Below the pieces are notes generated by a model, which was not told where the DNA came from, did not search any database, and saw only the letters and a list, made by a program, of their open reading frames with translations. The position numbers were made by a program, and so were the translations under genes. Of a stretch of DNA of 64,000 nucleotides, positions 11,177 through 21,865 are shown piece by piece (within the stretch, counting starts at the first letter, position 1; every line of letters starts with the position of its first letter). Source of the DNA: Porogramme epimiltina (lineage: Eukaryota > Basidiomycota > Agaricomycetes > Polyporales > Polyporaceae); the NCBI GenBank assembly GCA_900155495.1, contig FTLJ01000847.1, positions 1-64,000 on the forward strand. Reading direction: 5' to 3'.

Positions 11177-11721
11177 TGCGTTAGTCACGTCATCATTATT
11201 ATCACCAGCGACAGTGCACCTGGTAGGCCGCCAGCTCGGGAGATAGTTTCCCCACACGTGGGGAACACTCGTCGTCCTCCTGAGCGATCATAAGAGTTCT
11301 GAAAGACGTTTTCAGGTTATGCGACGAGTTCAGACTGAGTCTTGAACATTCATAAGTACCAGATATCCGACTCCCCAGCCTGAAGGTAGGCACTGGGCAG
11401 ACTTGAAAACTGATTCAACCTATCAGACTCTTCCGAGCACCTATGTTAAAGCAATGGGGGTCTTAGCTGGCTGCTGAAGTAGAAAAAAAGGTAACACGAG
11501 ACAGAAGACATGCTCGCATCGCTCACCGATTTGAAGAGTTAGCAGCGTCCGTGGCAGCGCTCCAAGATGTTCAAGTCGGCGATGTTCTCAGGTACGGCGT
11601 TTTGTTCCATTGCGGGTGTCCCAGCAGACTGAATATCTCCTTATAACAGCGAACAGGTCCGCTTATAGTGTTAGGGCTTGGCAATGGTCTGACAATAGTT
11701 GTTCTCTAGTCAGGCTCCGCA
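10955..11721. other. Gap between divergent F-box genes B and D
   Basis: Upstream regions of B (-) and D (+). The part to about 11176 matches the upstream flank of copy A. Before D, an exon-like frame ends at 11591 (AG, donor GTACGG). A possible 7-nt microexon CGAACAG lies at 11650-11656, and an acceptor at 11709 leads in frame into ATG 11722. No in-frame ATG was found upstream (TAG at 11464-11466), so I did not add these exons to gene D. Confidence 0.45.
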
Positions 11722-13518
11722 ATGTCAACGGCGACAGACGTTGCTTATGACCTCCGCAAAATCGCTGATCTCCGAGCTCTCATTAATAGTGCCCTCCCAG
11801 ATGAAGTGTTTATCATCATCTTTAAGGAGATAATCTCGTCGCACGACTCCGGAGGGCGGTCGACATCCCTCGATCGGATGGAAGGCGGGCAGATGCACCG
11901 GAAGAAGGTCAAAGTCGACACTGCACAACTTCTTCTTCTCACCCATGTCTGTCGGCGATGGAGACAGATAGCTATAGGCTTTCCCTCATTTTGGACACGC
12001 GTCGACAATCGTAACTCCGACCAACTACATGTGTTCATCCAGCGATCACATGGGCTGCCGCTGTCACTGTTTCTTAGTGTTCCCGAAGACGCCATGGCTG
12101 TGAAGCATATCCTACTCCAACACGGACACCGTATCCAGAGGCTTGATTTTTCCACATTGCCATTCCATTTTCAACTCGAGAGCCTGCTGCTTTTCAAACC
12201 CGATCTTCTCCGATGCTTAACAGTCACGAGGGCTCAATACTACATCGGCGGCAGTCGAACAGAGGCTATTTTGGTTCCTTTCCGAGTTCTCTTCAACATG
12301 CCAGAGAGTCCACTTATCGCTCTTGCCATGTCTCCTGTCACGACATGCCTTCCCAGCAACCGCTTCGCCAAACTTACACATATGTTCCTGTCCTTCGACC
12401 AGTCACAATATCTCCTCGATTTGCCCACTCTCCACACACTCTTTCTGAACACTCCCCTCCTCGAGTTCTTGCACATATCAAATTTGGGCTACCTTCTGAA
12501 CAATGAGCTCAGGCCGGCCTCCAATCCTGCGCGCCTCAATGCCCTCCGGTCTTGCACATTTACAGAGGGCGACCTAGGATCCTATTTTGCGGTCCTCGGC
12601 TGCCTCACAGTGCCGGAGGCTGCGTGGATCCGCCTCAGCCAACTCACCTCCTTCTACCTGCCCCCTCCCATCCCCTCCCTCCCGGTCATAGATCAGCTTC
12701 ACCGGCTTGAAATCGTAGCAAATAAGGAGGACCTTCATTTCGTTGCAGAGGGCGACTCGAGCGGTTTCTGGCTCCACGCTTACATTGTGGTGGGGAGCAT
12801 CCAGAACTCGTGGTTTTGGTGGCTGTACGAGCTCCCTGTTATGTTCCGGCTCGCCCAGGTCACGTTACTCGACATCTCTATCGAGGACGAAGTTAACTTC
12901 ATTCCCGTCCTCCTGCGAAGCATGCCAGCACTGGCTCACCTCGGCGTTCGGCTGGGGCCCTGGGCATATTACGACAGGGATACAGGTTCATATCCGGACT
13001 CAGACGGGAGCGGACACACTTGCCACGGTGTCGCGCATGCGCTCTTCACGGCGCTCGCCCAAACAGAACCTCTCGTCTCACCCGCTCTACGCTCCCTCGC
13101 CATCGACATACCCCGCGGCTTCAAGGATAGCAGCACGCTTGCTGCGGAAACGGAGTTGCACATTCCTAACTCCGACGACGCGCACGATGGACCTTACAGG
13201 TTCGTCCCCGCGCCGTTGGTCTGCGCGCTCGCCGCCCGCGCAGCCGCCGGGGCACCTATAGAGCACCTTGCTATTCAGCCCTTTCTGGGGGGTTTCCGTG
13301 GCGGGGAGGAAGACACTCAGGTCCTCAACGCAGAGCTCGACCGGATGGTTCAAGTGGGGCGGTATGGGCTCAAGGAGTACGAGGTGCCGCACTCGTCGGA
13401 GTGGGGGCGCCAAATGGTCCCGTTCCGCGTGCGGGACTGCTGGCGCTTTGAGGACGCGGAAAAGTACTGGACGTTGCGGGATGATGACCAGCCAGTGTAC
13501 CATCTTCGATGGGAATGA
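11722..13518 (+). CDS. F-box protein D (singleton, opposite strand)
   Basis: One open exon, 598 aa, from ATG 11722 to TGA. The F-box lies near residues 22-100: LINSALPDEVFIIIFKEI, then HVCRRWRQIAIGFPSFW. In between is a basic insert with RKKVKVDTAQ. The rest is leucine-rich and variable. It shares the FVAEGDSSGFW block and the C-terminal DAEKYWTLRDD with the neighbouring F-box genes, so it belongs to the same family, although it lies on the other strand and is clearly more diverged. An upstream acceptor at 11709 is in frame with the start, so the N-terminus may be longer. Substrate unknown. Confidence 0.8.
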   Translation: MSTATDVAYDLRKIADLRALINSALPDEVFIIIFKEIISSHDSGGRSTSLDRMEGGQMHRKKVKVDTAQLLLLTHVCRRWRQIAIGFPSFWTRVDNRNSDQLHVFIQRSHGLPLSLFLSVPEDAMAVKHILLQHGHRIQRLDFSTLPFHFQLESLLLFKPDLLRCLTVTRAQYYIGGSRTEAILVPFRVLFNMPESPLIALAMSPVTTCLPSNRFAKLTHMFLSFDQSQYLLDLPTLHTLFLNTPLLEFLHISNLGYLLNNELRPASNPARLNALRSCTFTEGDLGSYFAVLGCLTVPEAAWIRLSQLTSFYLPPPIPSLPVIDQLHRLEIVANKEDLHFVAEGDSSGFWLHAYIVVGSIQNSWFWWLYELPVMFRLAQVTLLDISIEDEVNFIPVLLRSMPALAHLGVRLGPWAYYDRDTGSYPDSDGSGHTCHGVAHALFTALAQTEPLVSPALRSLAIDIPRGFKDSSTLAAETELHIPNSDDAHDGPYRFVPAPLVCALAARAAAGAPIEHLAIQPFLGGFRGGEEDTQVLNAELDRMVQVGRYGLKEYEVPHSSEWGRQMVPFRVRDCWRFEDAEKYWTLRDDDQPVYHLRWE

Positions 13519-13744
13519 CAGTCTGTGCACGGGGGCGACATGGTGAGTCATCAGTGTCTGGAATGGTCTACACAGTGTTCAACTCTTCGCAGGTCGGCAG
13601 GGGGTGCTAAATGCGTGTTAGGTTGACATGCTGCTAGGATCAGGCGAACTTTTCTGTAGGGTTTGATATGATGAAGAAGTTCTATAGGGATGTTCCATAT
13701 ACTCGAACATTATACAGTATTTTGGTACGCTAATTTGGTCATTG

Positions 13745-14905
13745 TCAGTAGTCACGTTTAGGACGGTATAGAGTTACAGACCCGTCCTGGGCCCCAGATG
13801 CAAGCACAGAGCCGTCCGGTGTGAACACCAGATGCGTCAACTTAGCGCTTCCTCCATATAGGGTCTCTGCAAGCGACCCGTCGCACTGTCTCCACATCCT
13901 GATCATTCCTGCCGACGCCCTCGCGATACTCACGCCATCAGGCGTAGCAGCTACGGAGTGCGCCGTCCCGTCAGCACACTCGACGTGAAGAAACGGCTGA
14001 CCACCTCCTGTCGCTCGCACCACAAAGGACCCGTTGTTCAGCGTCACGAGAATACGGCACCCGGGGAGAGTCAAGAATCTCAACGAACCGACCGGTACGC
14101 CTCCGTGCCCGTCCATGCTGTTGAATTCTTCTCCTGTGTGGAGGCTCCAGAACTTGACTTTTCCGTCTTCAGCGCCAGTGGCAATCTGCCCAGTCCATGG
14201 GTGAAACGCCGCGGCATAGACCGTCCCAGTGTGCCCGTGGAACTCTTGGTGGAGGGCGAACTGGTTGTGTGCGTCCCATAGGCGAGCAGTGCAGTCTGTG
14301 CCGCCTACAACGAGCCACTTCCCGTCGCGCGAGAACTCGAGGACCATGACCATCCCGTCCGCCCCGCAGCGAAGAACGCGCTTCTCGCTAAAGCCTTTTG
14401 CAGTATCCCAGACACGCACTGACCCATCATATCCACCCGAGACGAGCACCGACCCGTCCGGCGCCCACGCGAGGGCGTTCACAGAGTTCGTGTGCCCGTC
14501 CAGGGTGGTCAGCGGGTGGTCACACTCCCCCCAGATGATGACGCGCCCGTCGTCGGTAGCGCAGGCGAGGAGTGTGCTGTCGGGGGAGAACGCGAGCGCG
14601 TAGGGCACCGCGCCGAGGGCGTCGAGGCGTCGAGATGGCTCAAGGGTCGCCGAGTCCCATAGGATGACCACTCCGTCGTCCGCAGAGCTTGCGATCCACT
14701 TGCTGTCGGGAGATGCGACGAGGGCGGTGATGAAACCTGAGTGAGCTTGATTGGCAGGAGAGGCTTCTTCTTCGGGCTCCGTGACGGAGAATGTCTGCCC
14801 GAAGGGAGTGAGCGGGACGGCATCCAGATGCGGAGGAAGGGTGTCGAGGGAGCAGAAGGCTTCTCCATACTGGAGGTCCATCGGAAGATCGTATAGTACG
14901 TTCAT
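13745..14905 (-). CDS. Intronless WD40-repeat protein, 386 aa
   Basis: Single exon from ATG 14905 to its stop at 13745. At least six WD40 units are visible by their S/A-x-D-G and W-D endings: VVILWDSATL, RVIIWGECDH, VRVWDTAKG, TARLWDAHNQ, VKFWSLHTG, IRMWRQCDG, and a last partial SVTLYRPK. A 70-residue leader comes before the first repeat. No other domain is present, so this is probably a beta-propeller scaffold. Lack of introns sets it apart from its neighbours and could mean a retrocopy. It lies between F-box gene D and a secreted-protein gene, convergent with D. Nothing shows that it works with the F-box proteins. Function unknown. Confidence 0.85.
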   Translation of the reverse strand: MNVLYDLPMDLQYGEAFCSLDTLPPHLDAVPLTPFGQTFSVTEPEEEASPANQAHSGFITALVASPDSKWIASSADDGVVILWDSATLEPSRRLDALGAVPYALAFSPDSTLLACATDDGRVIIWGECDHPLTTLDGHTNSVNALAWAPDGSVLVSGGYDGSVRVWDTAKGFSEKRVLRCGADGMVMVLEFSRDGKWLVVGGTDCTARLWDAHNQFALHQEFHGHTGTVYAAAFHPWTGQIATGAEDGKVKFWSLHTGEEFNSMDGHGGVPVGSLRFLTLPGCRILVTLNNGSFVVRATGGGQPFLHVECADGTAHSVAATPDGVSIARASAGMIRMWRQCDGSLAETLYGGSAKLTHLVFTPDGSVLASGAQDGSVTLYRPKRDY

Positions 14906-15597
14906 CTTGAATGTTCTGAGACTAGTTGGAAGACGAGTTAAAATATCGGGTTATTGGATGGAGGTGGTCGGAGAGAGATTCAGTGGAGGAGTAACGCACA
15001 CGAGCGCAAGTTGATTATAACACTGAAACGCTTGGTTATCTGCGCCACCTCAATTGCGTGGGCCAATGCGTGACGTCCTTCCAAAGGGTTTCAGTGGTCA
15101 GTAAAACACTGACCACATCAAAGCGTTTTGGGGGACAATGCGCTTACCCTATTACACGGGTCAATGCATCAACTCAAACGGACGCCGGTCAGACGCCAGT
15201 ACAGGTTCATGACGCGTTACGCGCCGACGAGATGTGTTCACATAAATAATACCGAGAGATAGAACAGACGGGGAAAGATCTCCAAGCGTCAAGCGCACGC
15301 CAAAAAAGGGCGGTTCAAAGAAGTTTTAAAAGGAGTCCAATGCGGACAGTGCGGGTTATGATCATTCGAAAATGACCGAAAAGGCTGGTAATAAAAAGGC
15401 AGCTGCCCTCTGCCTCGGGGGTAACGTACTGCGAACTAAGCTAGCGTGAAGGTCCCAGGTCCCTATCCCAAAAGAATGTACACGAAGAGTCCTCGAAAGC
15501 GAAAGCGAATGCGCGGCACAAAGCGGGGTGCACGCGCAACATGGTATAACAGCGGGGGAGGGGGGAATCGTAGCAGCAGGGAGCGAGCGCGGCGCGC
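14906..15597. other. Intergenic, no gene seen
   Basis: Upstream region of the WD40 gene and 3' flank of the secreted-protein gene. AT-richer than the coding DNA. It contains imperfect repeats around an AAACGCTTGG-like or AAAGCGTTTTG-like word (15024-15130). No RNA gene recognised. Confidence 0.4.
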
Positions 15598-17407
15598 TTA
15601 CACGATCTTCGACGCGGGGACAGCCTCCTCGACGACGGACGCCGCGCCCGCGAGCGCGCTGATCGGGCAGCCGAGGTCTGCGCGCTTCGCAAGGAGCGCG
15701 GCGCGAGCGGCACGGCCGGTGTACGCGCGGCGCGCGGTGGAGTCGCCGAAGCACTTCTTGAAGAGGTCGAACGTCTTGCTAAACAGCGTGACCTTGGCGT
15801 CCTTGTTGAAGAAGCTGAGCAGGTCCGCGTCCGCGTTCGCGTTCACGTCGAGCCCGGTCGTGATGTCGACGCAGCCGCCGAAGCCGGTGCTCTTGGTGCC
15901 GTCCGTCGACGCCTTCGCGGCGGCGGTGAGCGAGAGGTCGACGCCGGCGTGCGCGTCGACGTCGAGGCTGATCGTCGCCTTGGCCTTGCCCGAGAGGACG
16001 TCGATGCCGAACGCGAGCGTGGGGATGAGGTGCGCTGCGATCTGGCCGTGCGAGGTGACGTTGGGCGAGACGGAGAGCTTGAGGTTGGAGTCGCCAGGGA
16101 CGAAGGAGCCACCGCCGTTGTTGTTGCTACTTGGCGGGAAGAAGAGCTGCGCGCCCTTGATGTCGTAGTCGATGTCGACGTCAAGGTTCACGTTCGCGTC
16201 GAGCGTCGCGTCCGCCTCGGCGTTGACCGAGAAGGTCGGGCCAATGGACAGGATCTTGGGGAAGTCGAGGCCCGGGATACCAGTCTCGAAGAGAGGGATA
16301 GAACCCGTACCGATGGAGCCCTGGATATACCAGTTAGAAGATGCGGGTATCCACACGCGCTGCGAGACACTCACGGTAAGAGTCGCATCGATTCCAAGGG
16401 TACCGGTGACAGTGGTGTCCAAGTTCACGAAGATACCGAACTCATCGATGTTGGGGGGCACGATCGTACCGGCGATGGCGACACCGTAGTCCACGTTGCC
16501 GTTGACTTTGCCGTTCAGGTCGACGCCTGCGGAGCCCTTGAACCCGGGGATGGCGCCGTTCTGGGGGCAGTCGATGGAAGTGTTGAACAGAGACACGTCC
16601 TTCTCGAAGTTCAGCGGGGCGCTACCCGTGATGTTCTTGTTGAAATCTGAGAGGTCTGCAAGCGACGACATCAGCACCTCCTACGCTGACCGCAGAAATG
16701 AAACACATCATAAAATGATGTCCCACTCACCCTTCAAAGTGTCGCCGATCCAGCTGAAGAGACCGCGCTTCGTGAGAGGGCCCGATGGCGGGGTCTGGGT
16801 GAAGTTGCCCGCGACACCAGGGACGGAAGAGCCCTGAAGGAAGAGCGTGATGTTGCCGTTCGTGTTCGGATCAACGGAGGCGAAGTCGGTGGTGAGCGCG
16901 ATGCCCTTCACGACGGGCTGGGATCCGTCGCGGCGCACGATCTTGGACCGCTTGCTGGCAGGGATGGACTGGTCCGCGTGGACCCACTCGCGACCGACGA
17001 GTGCGAACGGCATCGAACCGCATGATGTGGGGAGACGCACGAGCGTACCCGCAGCACCGTTTTGGTGCAGGTGGTCGCAGCCCTTGCTGTCGTCGGAGCA
17101 GACAAGACGGATGTCTTGGTCCGCGGTGCTCCCATCACAATCGAGAATCTCCCATCCAGCGGCGGTGGTGAGATCGGAGATACTGGATTGCGAACCGGCC
17201 TGCGCGCGGCGTTGACCGAATGTCAGCGCTTCTCCTGTGGCTGAATCATGCATAGGAAGGAGGAAGACTCACGATGCGGACAGTTCCGGAACCACTGGCA
17301 GTCGTGAGATCCCAGTTGCATTCTCCGAAGCAGGGCTGGGACCAGTCGTTGGCCGCGCGGGCGGCGATGGGGAGGAGGGCGGCTACGAGGAGGGGGCTGA
17401 AAACCAT
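15598..17407 (-). CDS. Secreted protein of a three-member paralog family (copy 1), 535 aa
   Basis: Exons, minus strand: 17273-17407, 16731-17199, 16375-16655 and 15598-16320 (1608 nt). A signal peptide (MVFSPLLVAALLPIAARA) is followed by ANDWSQPCFGECNWDL. The middle region carries paired cysteines (ILDCDG, LVCSDDSKGCDHL). A Kex2-like TKR site comes next, and then a beta-rich repeat domain starting SLFNTSIDCPQNG, with alternating DADATLDANV-type strands, GGCVDITTGL and LFKKCFG. The same order is seen at 30735 and 34208. The second half reminds me of fungal DUF7223-type extracellular proteins, but I could not check this. Compared with the other copies, three introns are missing and one near DTLK is extra. 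Likely an extracellular or wall protein; function unknown. Confidence 0.8.
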
Positions 17408-19373
17408 GGCGTCGAAGACTAGTCGAAGGACGAGTAAAATAAGTCGTCAAAGGGAAAGGAAGGAGGGTGCGTTAGACGCAGTAAAAGGCTGAGGGCAGCG
17501 AAGAACGAAGTGGGAATCACCAGGACCCGTGAGGAAGCCATCTCGGGGGAAGGCGACCTTAAGTATCGCTGCGCGAGAGCTGCAGATCAGTGGTGTCGCA
17601 GGGTTCCGGCAGATCACTGGTTACTGACGGCTTGGCGGGACATGTCAACCGCCAGGGCCACGAGCGCGGACGTGATCTGCTGGACCTGTACCAACTGCAA
17701 CCCTCCATCAAAGATGGGCTTCAAAACACATCGCGTTGAGTGTCGGGGCGAGGCTACGTCTCACCAGGTCGCGTCGTGGCGCGACATCTGGATAGTACAG
17801 ATCGATGTTGCTGTGGGGGGGAGCAAGAGGGTAGATACGAGGCATTCCTCGCCCTTGGCCCGACATGCGCGATAAGAGGGCGAGGCCGCTGGGATTGAAC
17901 ACGTCGGATGAGGGGAAACAAGCATAAGCGCCAATAAGCGCGGGATTTTTAATTTGCGGGCGGTGTGTCTGGCAACCTCCGGCGCCTAAACCCTTCATCA
18001 TGACGTCTAGGCGTCTATTGCGGACCACCAGCCAGGTACCTCCGTCACGGGCCATTGATCCAGCCTGAACAACTGCTCCTCACAGCCCCACATACAGTAC
18101 GAAAACAACATCGCGGTACAAAGTTCTGCGTCTCAGGGGGTGAACCTCCGTTTCGCGCACGCAGAAGCTTTCTTCAGTCAGATGACTAGCGGCCACTGAT
18201 CCCACTCACCCACCCCGACATCCACCCGCCCATCGAACTCGACCTCGCCGCCAGCACCAGACTTTTGCTGCGCCGCCAACTGAAAGATCCTTCTACCGTC
18301 CTGATGTCTCCGGAGCGGAGGGACGCGCCTCGGCTCGCCCGCTCGCGCCCCATCCGCGGGCAACGGTCATCCGCCGCCGTCTATGATCATCGAAAGGCGC
18401 ACACCACACGTCGCGACGCGCGCGACCAACGTCCTCGACCGTCAGTATGTATTCGAAATGCTACTGCCCGTCGCCCGTCGCGCGCGGTGAACGGACGGCT
18501 CAGCATCGAGGCGGCCTCATGCGGAGAGCGGCAGGAGTCACCGCGCGCTCGGAGATAGTGCACTGCTTTCGAGCGCAATTTGACCAGTGCACGGCGCACG
18601 CGACACGATCGTCAGCGTACATGCAACAAGCACGATTGATCTTAGCCAAGTGAGACAGTCCACATCTTGATCTAGACACCGTGGACCGGCCTGGGTCGCC
18701 GTGTGCCGGTGGTGCATAGCAGTGGACGGGTATAACCGTAAAACGGGTCAGGACTCAGCGTCGAGCACAGCTTTAAAGCGAGAGCTCGAGGCGTTCATGA
18801 GCTCAAACCTAGAGTCGCTCGTCAGCAACGTCGACTTGGAAAAATTGAGATGTAAGCTATGGCAACATACCCGCCCGAATGATGCCACAGCTTCCTCTCT
18901 TGGCAGGTCCATATGATACTTGCCACGTTTGCCACTCCTCGCGATGATCCCGGGAACGTCGATCACGTTGTTGAGGTCAATTATCATATCTCTCGAGTAG
19001 GGAAGTGGAAATTCAGCTATGTAATGACTGTAACTTACCCCAAGCGCGGCTTGCGCGATCACGGACGCATGGCTCTGTCTATATCTATTTGTTCTGTGGC
19101 AAAACATGATATAGACGCCAAAGCCCACCGCCAGCCCCTGCCAGCCCCCACCTTGAACAGATCCCATGGCTAGGACCCATCCCCAAGCCAAGATCTGTGA
19201 TATTGACCCACATAGGTTACGGGTCTGCCAAGGACGCGCGCGGTGTCGACTAGGAGGGCAAGTAGAAAAAGTTGTGGCGCTATTACGCGATGCTCAGAAA
19301 ACAAGATCTAGGTCACCCGACGTGTACATTGATCAACATCGCAACTTGTACGAACACCGGTGCTTCCTCGTCA
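17408..19373. other. Intergenic, about 2 kb, no gene supported
   Basis: Small open frames only. Around 19088-19120 the DNA resembles 21447-21480 (shared TTTGTTCTGTGGC and GACGCCAA words), so this is the 3' flank that was duplicated with F-box genes C1/C2. On the minus strand it reads like the end of a hydrophobic exon (GVYIMFCHR), possibly a dead membrane-protein gene, but that is weak. Confidence 0.4.
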
Positions 19374-21310
19374 TCATTGCACGGGGCACCAAGGACTTGA
19401 CCGACTTATCTCGTACTCATCATCCATCTCCCAGTACTTGTTCTCTCCATCAATGTCCCATATTCCCGACATCTCGAAGCTTGGCGGACTGACGTACGTG
19501 GTCCAATATAGCTCTACGTCCATCGATTCCGGAATCGGCGGGTTGAAGTCCCGGGCCAAGTATGGTGGCTCCCACCGGTCATCCGTCATAAGTTCTCGAG
19601 CTGTCGCGTAGATGCGCACGCGCTTGAGTGGCGTCACGTCGTCGCGCGAGGTGAGCATGGCGGGGAGCTCCTTGGAGTACATCGCGTGAGCGAGATTCAT
19701 GCCTTCGCCGGTTCCCATTATGAACGATGTTATCGTGAGCGACTCCAGCTCTGGACAGAGGATGAGATCGGGGGCTGTGATGACCGCGAGCGCGCGAAGG
19801 AGCTCTTCGACACAGTTGACGACTTCTTCGTCTCCCCCCTCTTCGGCGTCCTCTGCAGAGCAGCTGGCGATGCGAAAGTCAAAGTACGTGAGCTTGGCCA
19901 TGTATCGGAGGAGCTCGATGTGTGGATTGCCGAAGATGCCGGAGTGGCATTCGAGAATGAAAGAGGTCACATTGGTGAAGGGGCCGGTGGAGGAGAGAGA
20001 ACCATTGAGGGAGGCGATTGGAAGGTCTTCGCTGTCCCATCCTGCCATCCAGAAGCCAGAGGAAGGGCCCTCCATACAGAGAACAAAAGCGCCAAATGAC
20101 ATCTCCAGGTAGATCTTGGTCGCGTTCCCCTTGATAGAATGTCCCATTATTGAGACAAACGGCCTCGAGGACATCCGGTGGAGACGGATCAGGGAGGTAG
20201 AGCCCGCGTCGAGATATGGGAGAATAGATATTGCACCGTCGTTGCATTCATCGAATACCAGAAGGCGAAGGTTTGGAAGAGAAGCGGGGCCGATGTTCGT
20301 TTCCGCCGGGGGCGCTAAAGCATTATACTTAGTGAGTCCCTGTAGACGCAGGAACTCCAAGCAAGGAGCCTGAGACAGTAGGCGGACGACATCGGCGAAG
20401 GACGTTTCGGAGTTTGTGAATCCGGAGAACTCGAGGTATAGATGGGTCAATGAGGGTAGCAAGCTATTTGCGATCGACCGTGGCGTAGCGTGCCGAACCG
20501 CGAGCCCTTTCAATCTCTCAGCCACATCTTGTGTCCAGGGATCCATATCTTTGTCGGGGAGTTGGATGACGAGGGATTCGAGTAGAGGGAAACCACTCAG
20601 CTCATAGTGGTGAGGGAGTGAATCTGGAACATACAGGTGCTGTATGCGCTGCACAGTCTGCGAGAAGATAGGCCGGGCCAAGCGGGAAGACTTTGCGCTA
20701 AGGTAAAGCGTGATCGGCAAGGACTGGGACCGTCTGGCGAATTCGTCAAACTGGAGGCGACAGTGGCAAGGAATATTAACCCAAAAGGACGGGCAGCTGA
20801 GCATCGCATTCCTCCATTTCTTGCATACATGAGACAACTTGAGCGTCAAAGAAGTGTCGTAAAGAGATGGATTGCTCAGAGGAAACGTGTCTGGGTGTGC
20901 AACCACGCGTGGGAGAGGGGGATGTCCGGCGGTTACATTGAAGAGGATCATTAATAAGATCTCGGTAGGAAGCTTGTCGATAAAAGCAAGGCGATTGATT
21001 CGCGCATGTATCTCGAGCAGGGCGGACCGAAATATGTTAGTGAGAGTGTTAGACGCCTCCACGAGCTGCGAGCGAAGGCGATTAAGTCAATGCATGTAAT
21101 CAAGAGTTTTAAACAGCTGGATACTCACAGCATTACGGCTGTACAAACTGACGTTAGAATGCATTCAAAGAATATACACCAGAGAATTCAATACCTTGTT
21201 GACGTGGTACAGCATGTCAGTAGTTCAGAAATATGGCCACAAAGCAATTGGACTGCTGATTCCACGGCCGTATCTCCAGAATCGAATGGGGAGGATTCTA
21301 AGCTTATCAT
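19088..21310. repeat. Tandem duplication unit C1
   Basis: F-box gene C1 plus at least 280 nt of 3' flank. It matches 21447-23865 in the same orientation. The exon-1 length (116 nt), the 10-nt microexon and the coding blocks all correspond. Confidence 0.65.
19374..21310 (-). CDS. F-box protein C1, with 10-nt microexon
   Basis: Exons, minus strand: 21195-21310, 21129-21138 (10 nt) and 19374-21065; 1818 nt, 605 aa. The large third exon has no ATG before the F-box, so upstream exons are required. Exon 1 starts at ATG 21310 (MISLESSPFDSGDTAVES) and ends in AG. The microexon CCGTAATGCT restores phase 0, and exon 3 continues LVEASNTLTNIF. The F-box reads IDKLPTEILLMILFNV, then HVCKKWRNAMLSCPSFW. 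The C-terminal region is leucine-rich, with GPSSGFWMAGWD and, near the end, NKYWEMDDEYE. An acidic AEEGGDEE patch precedes a conserved VELLRAL stretch. Probable SCF substrate adaptor; substrate unknown. Confidence 0.78.
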
Positions 21311-21865
21311 AGGTAGCCTAGAGGTATGATGTCTAGCGTATGTAGAGAATTCCAAGCTTGTGATGGTGTCCGGCGTACAAGTATAATCACGATCAAAGCT
21401 GGACCGTAATCTACTAAGCGCGCGTAGGAAGTGCTATTTACGAGTATTTGTTCTGTGGCGAAGAACGTAGTAGACGCCAAGTCATGTCGCTGGCCTTGGC
21501 AACGAGCTCCAAGGAGAACTCAACCTTGGCACTTGTCCTCGAACCGACATGTCCCCTGCATCGTTTTTCGTACGGCGCACCTTAATCTAGGGCCTGATTA
21601 CCAGGTATGAAAGCCCTAACACCATACACGACGCTCGTGCATCGCTGTACTACGCGGTCGCGACAGCTGGGTACAGACTTAACCCGGAAGACCTTCCGAA
21701 AACCACGCTGAAGCTTCCTTTCATCATCTATTTCCCATTATCTTGTCTCCCCACCAATGTTCTACATCTTGGTCTAACGCAATGTGTGCAGTCAACGCCA
21801 TGCGGTGAACATCAACACCTCCGCTTTACGATGACTGGAGCCCTGGAGTTACTAGACAGTCATGG
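21311..21865. other. Gap between F-box genes C1 and C2
   Basis: C1 upstream region and C2 3' flank (duplicated part from about 21447). No gene seen. Confidence 0.4.

Noticed and set aside
18748..19191. 147-codon minus-strand frame with GVYIMFCHR, downstream of F-box C1
   Set aside because: No ATG-to-stop gene model could be built. Partial similarity to 21447-21480 is explained by the C1/C2 duplication. At most a relic.
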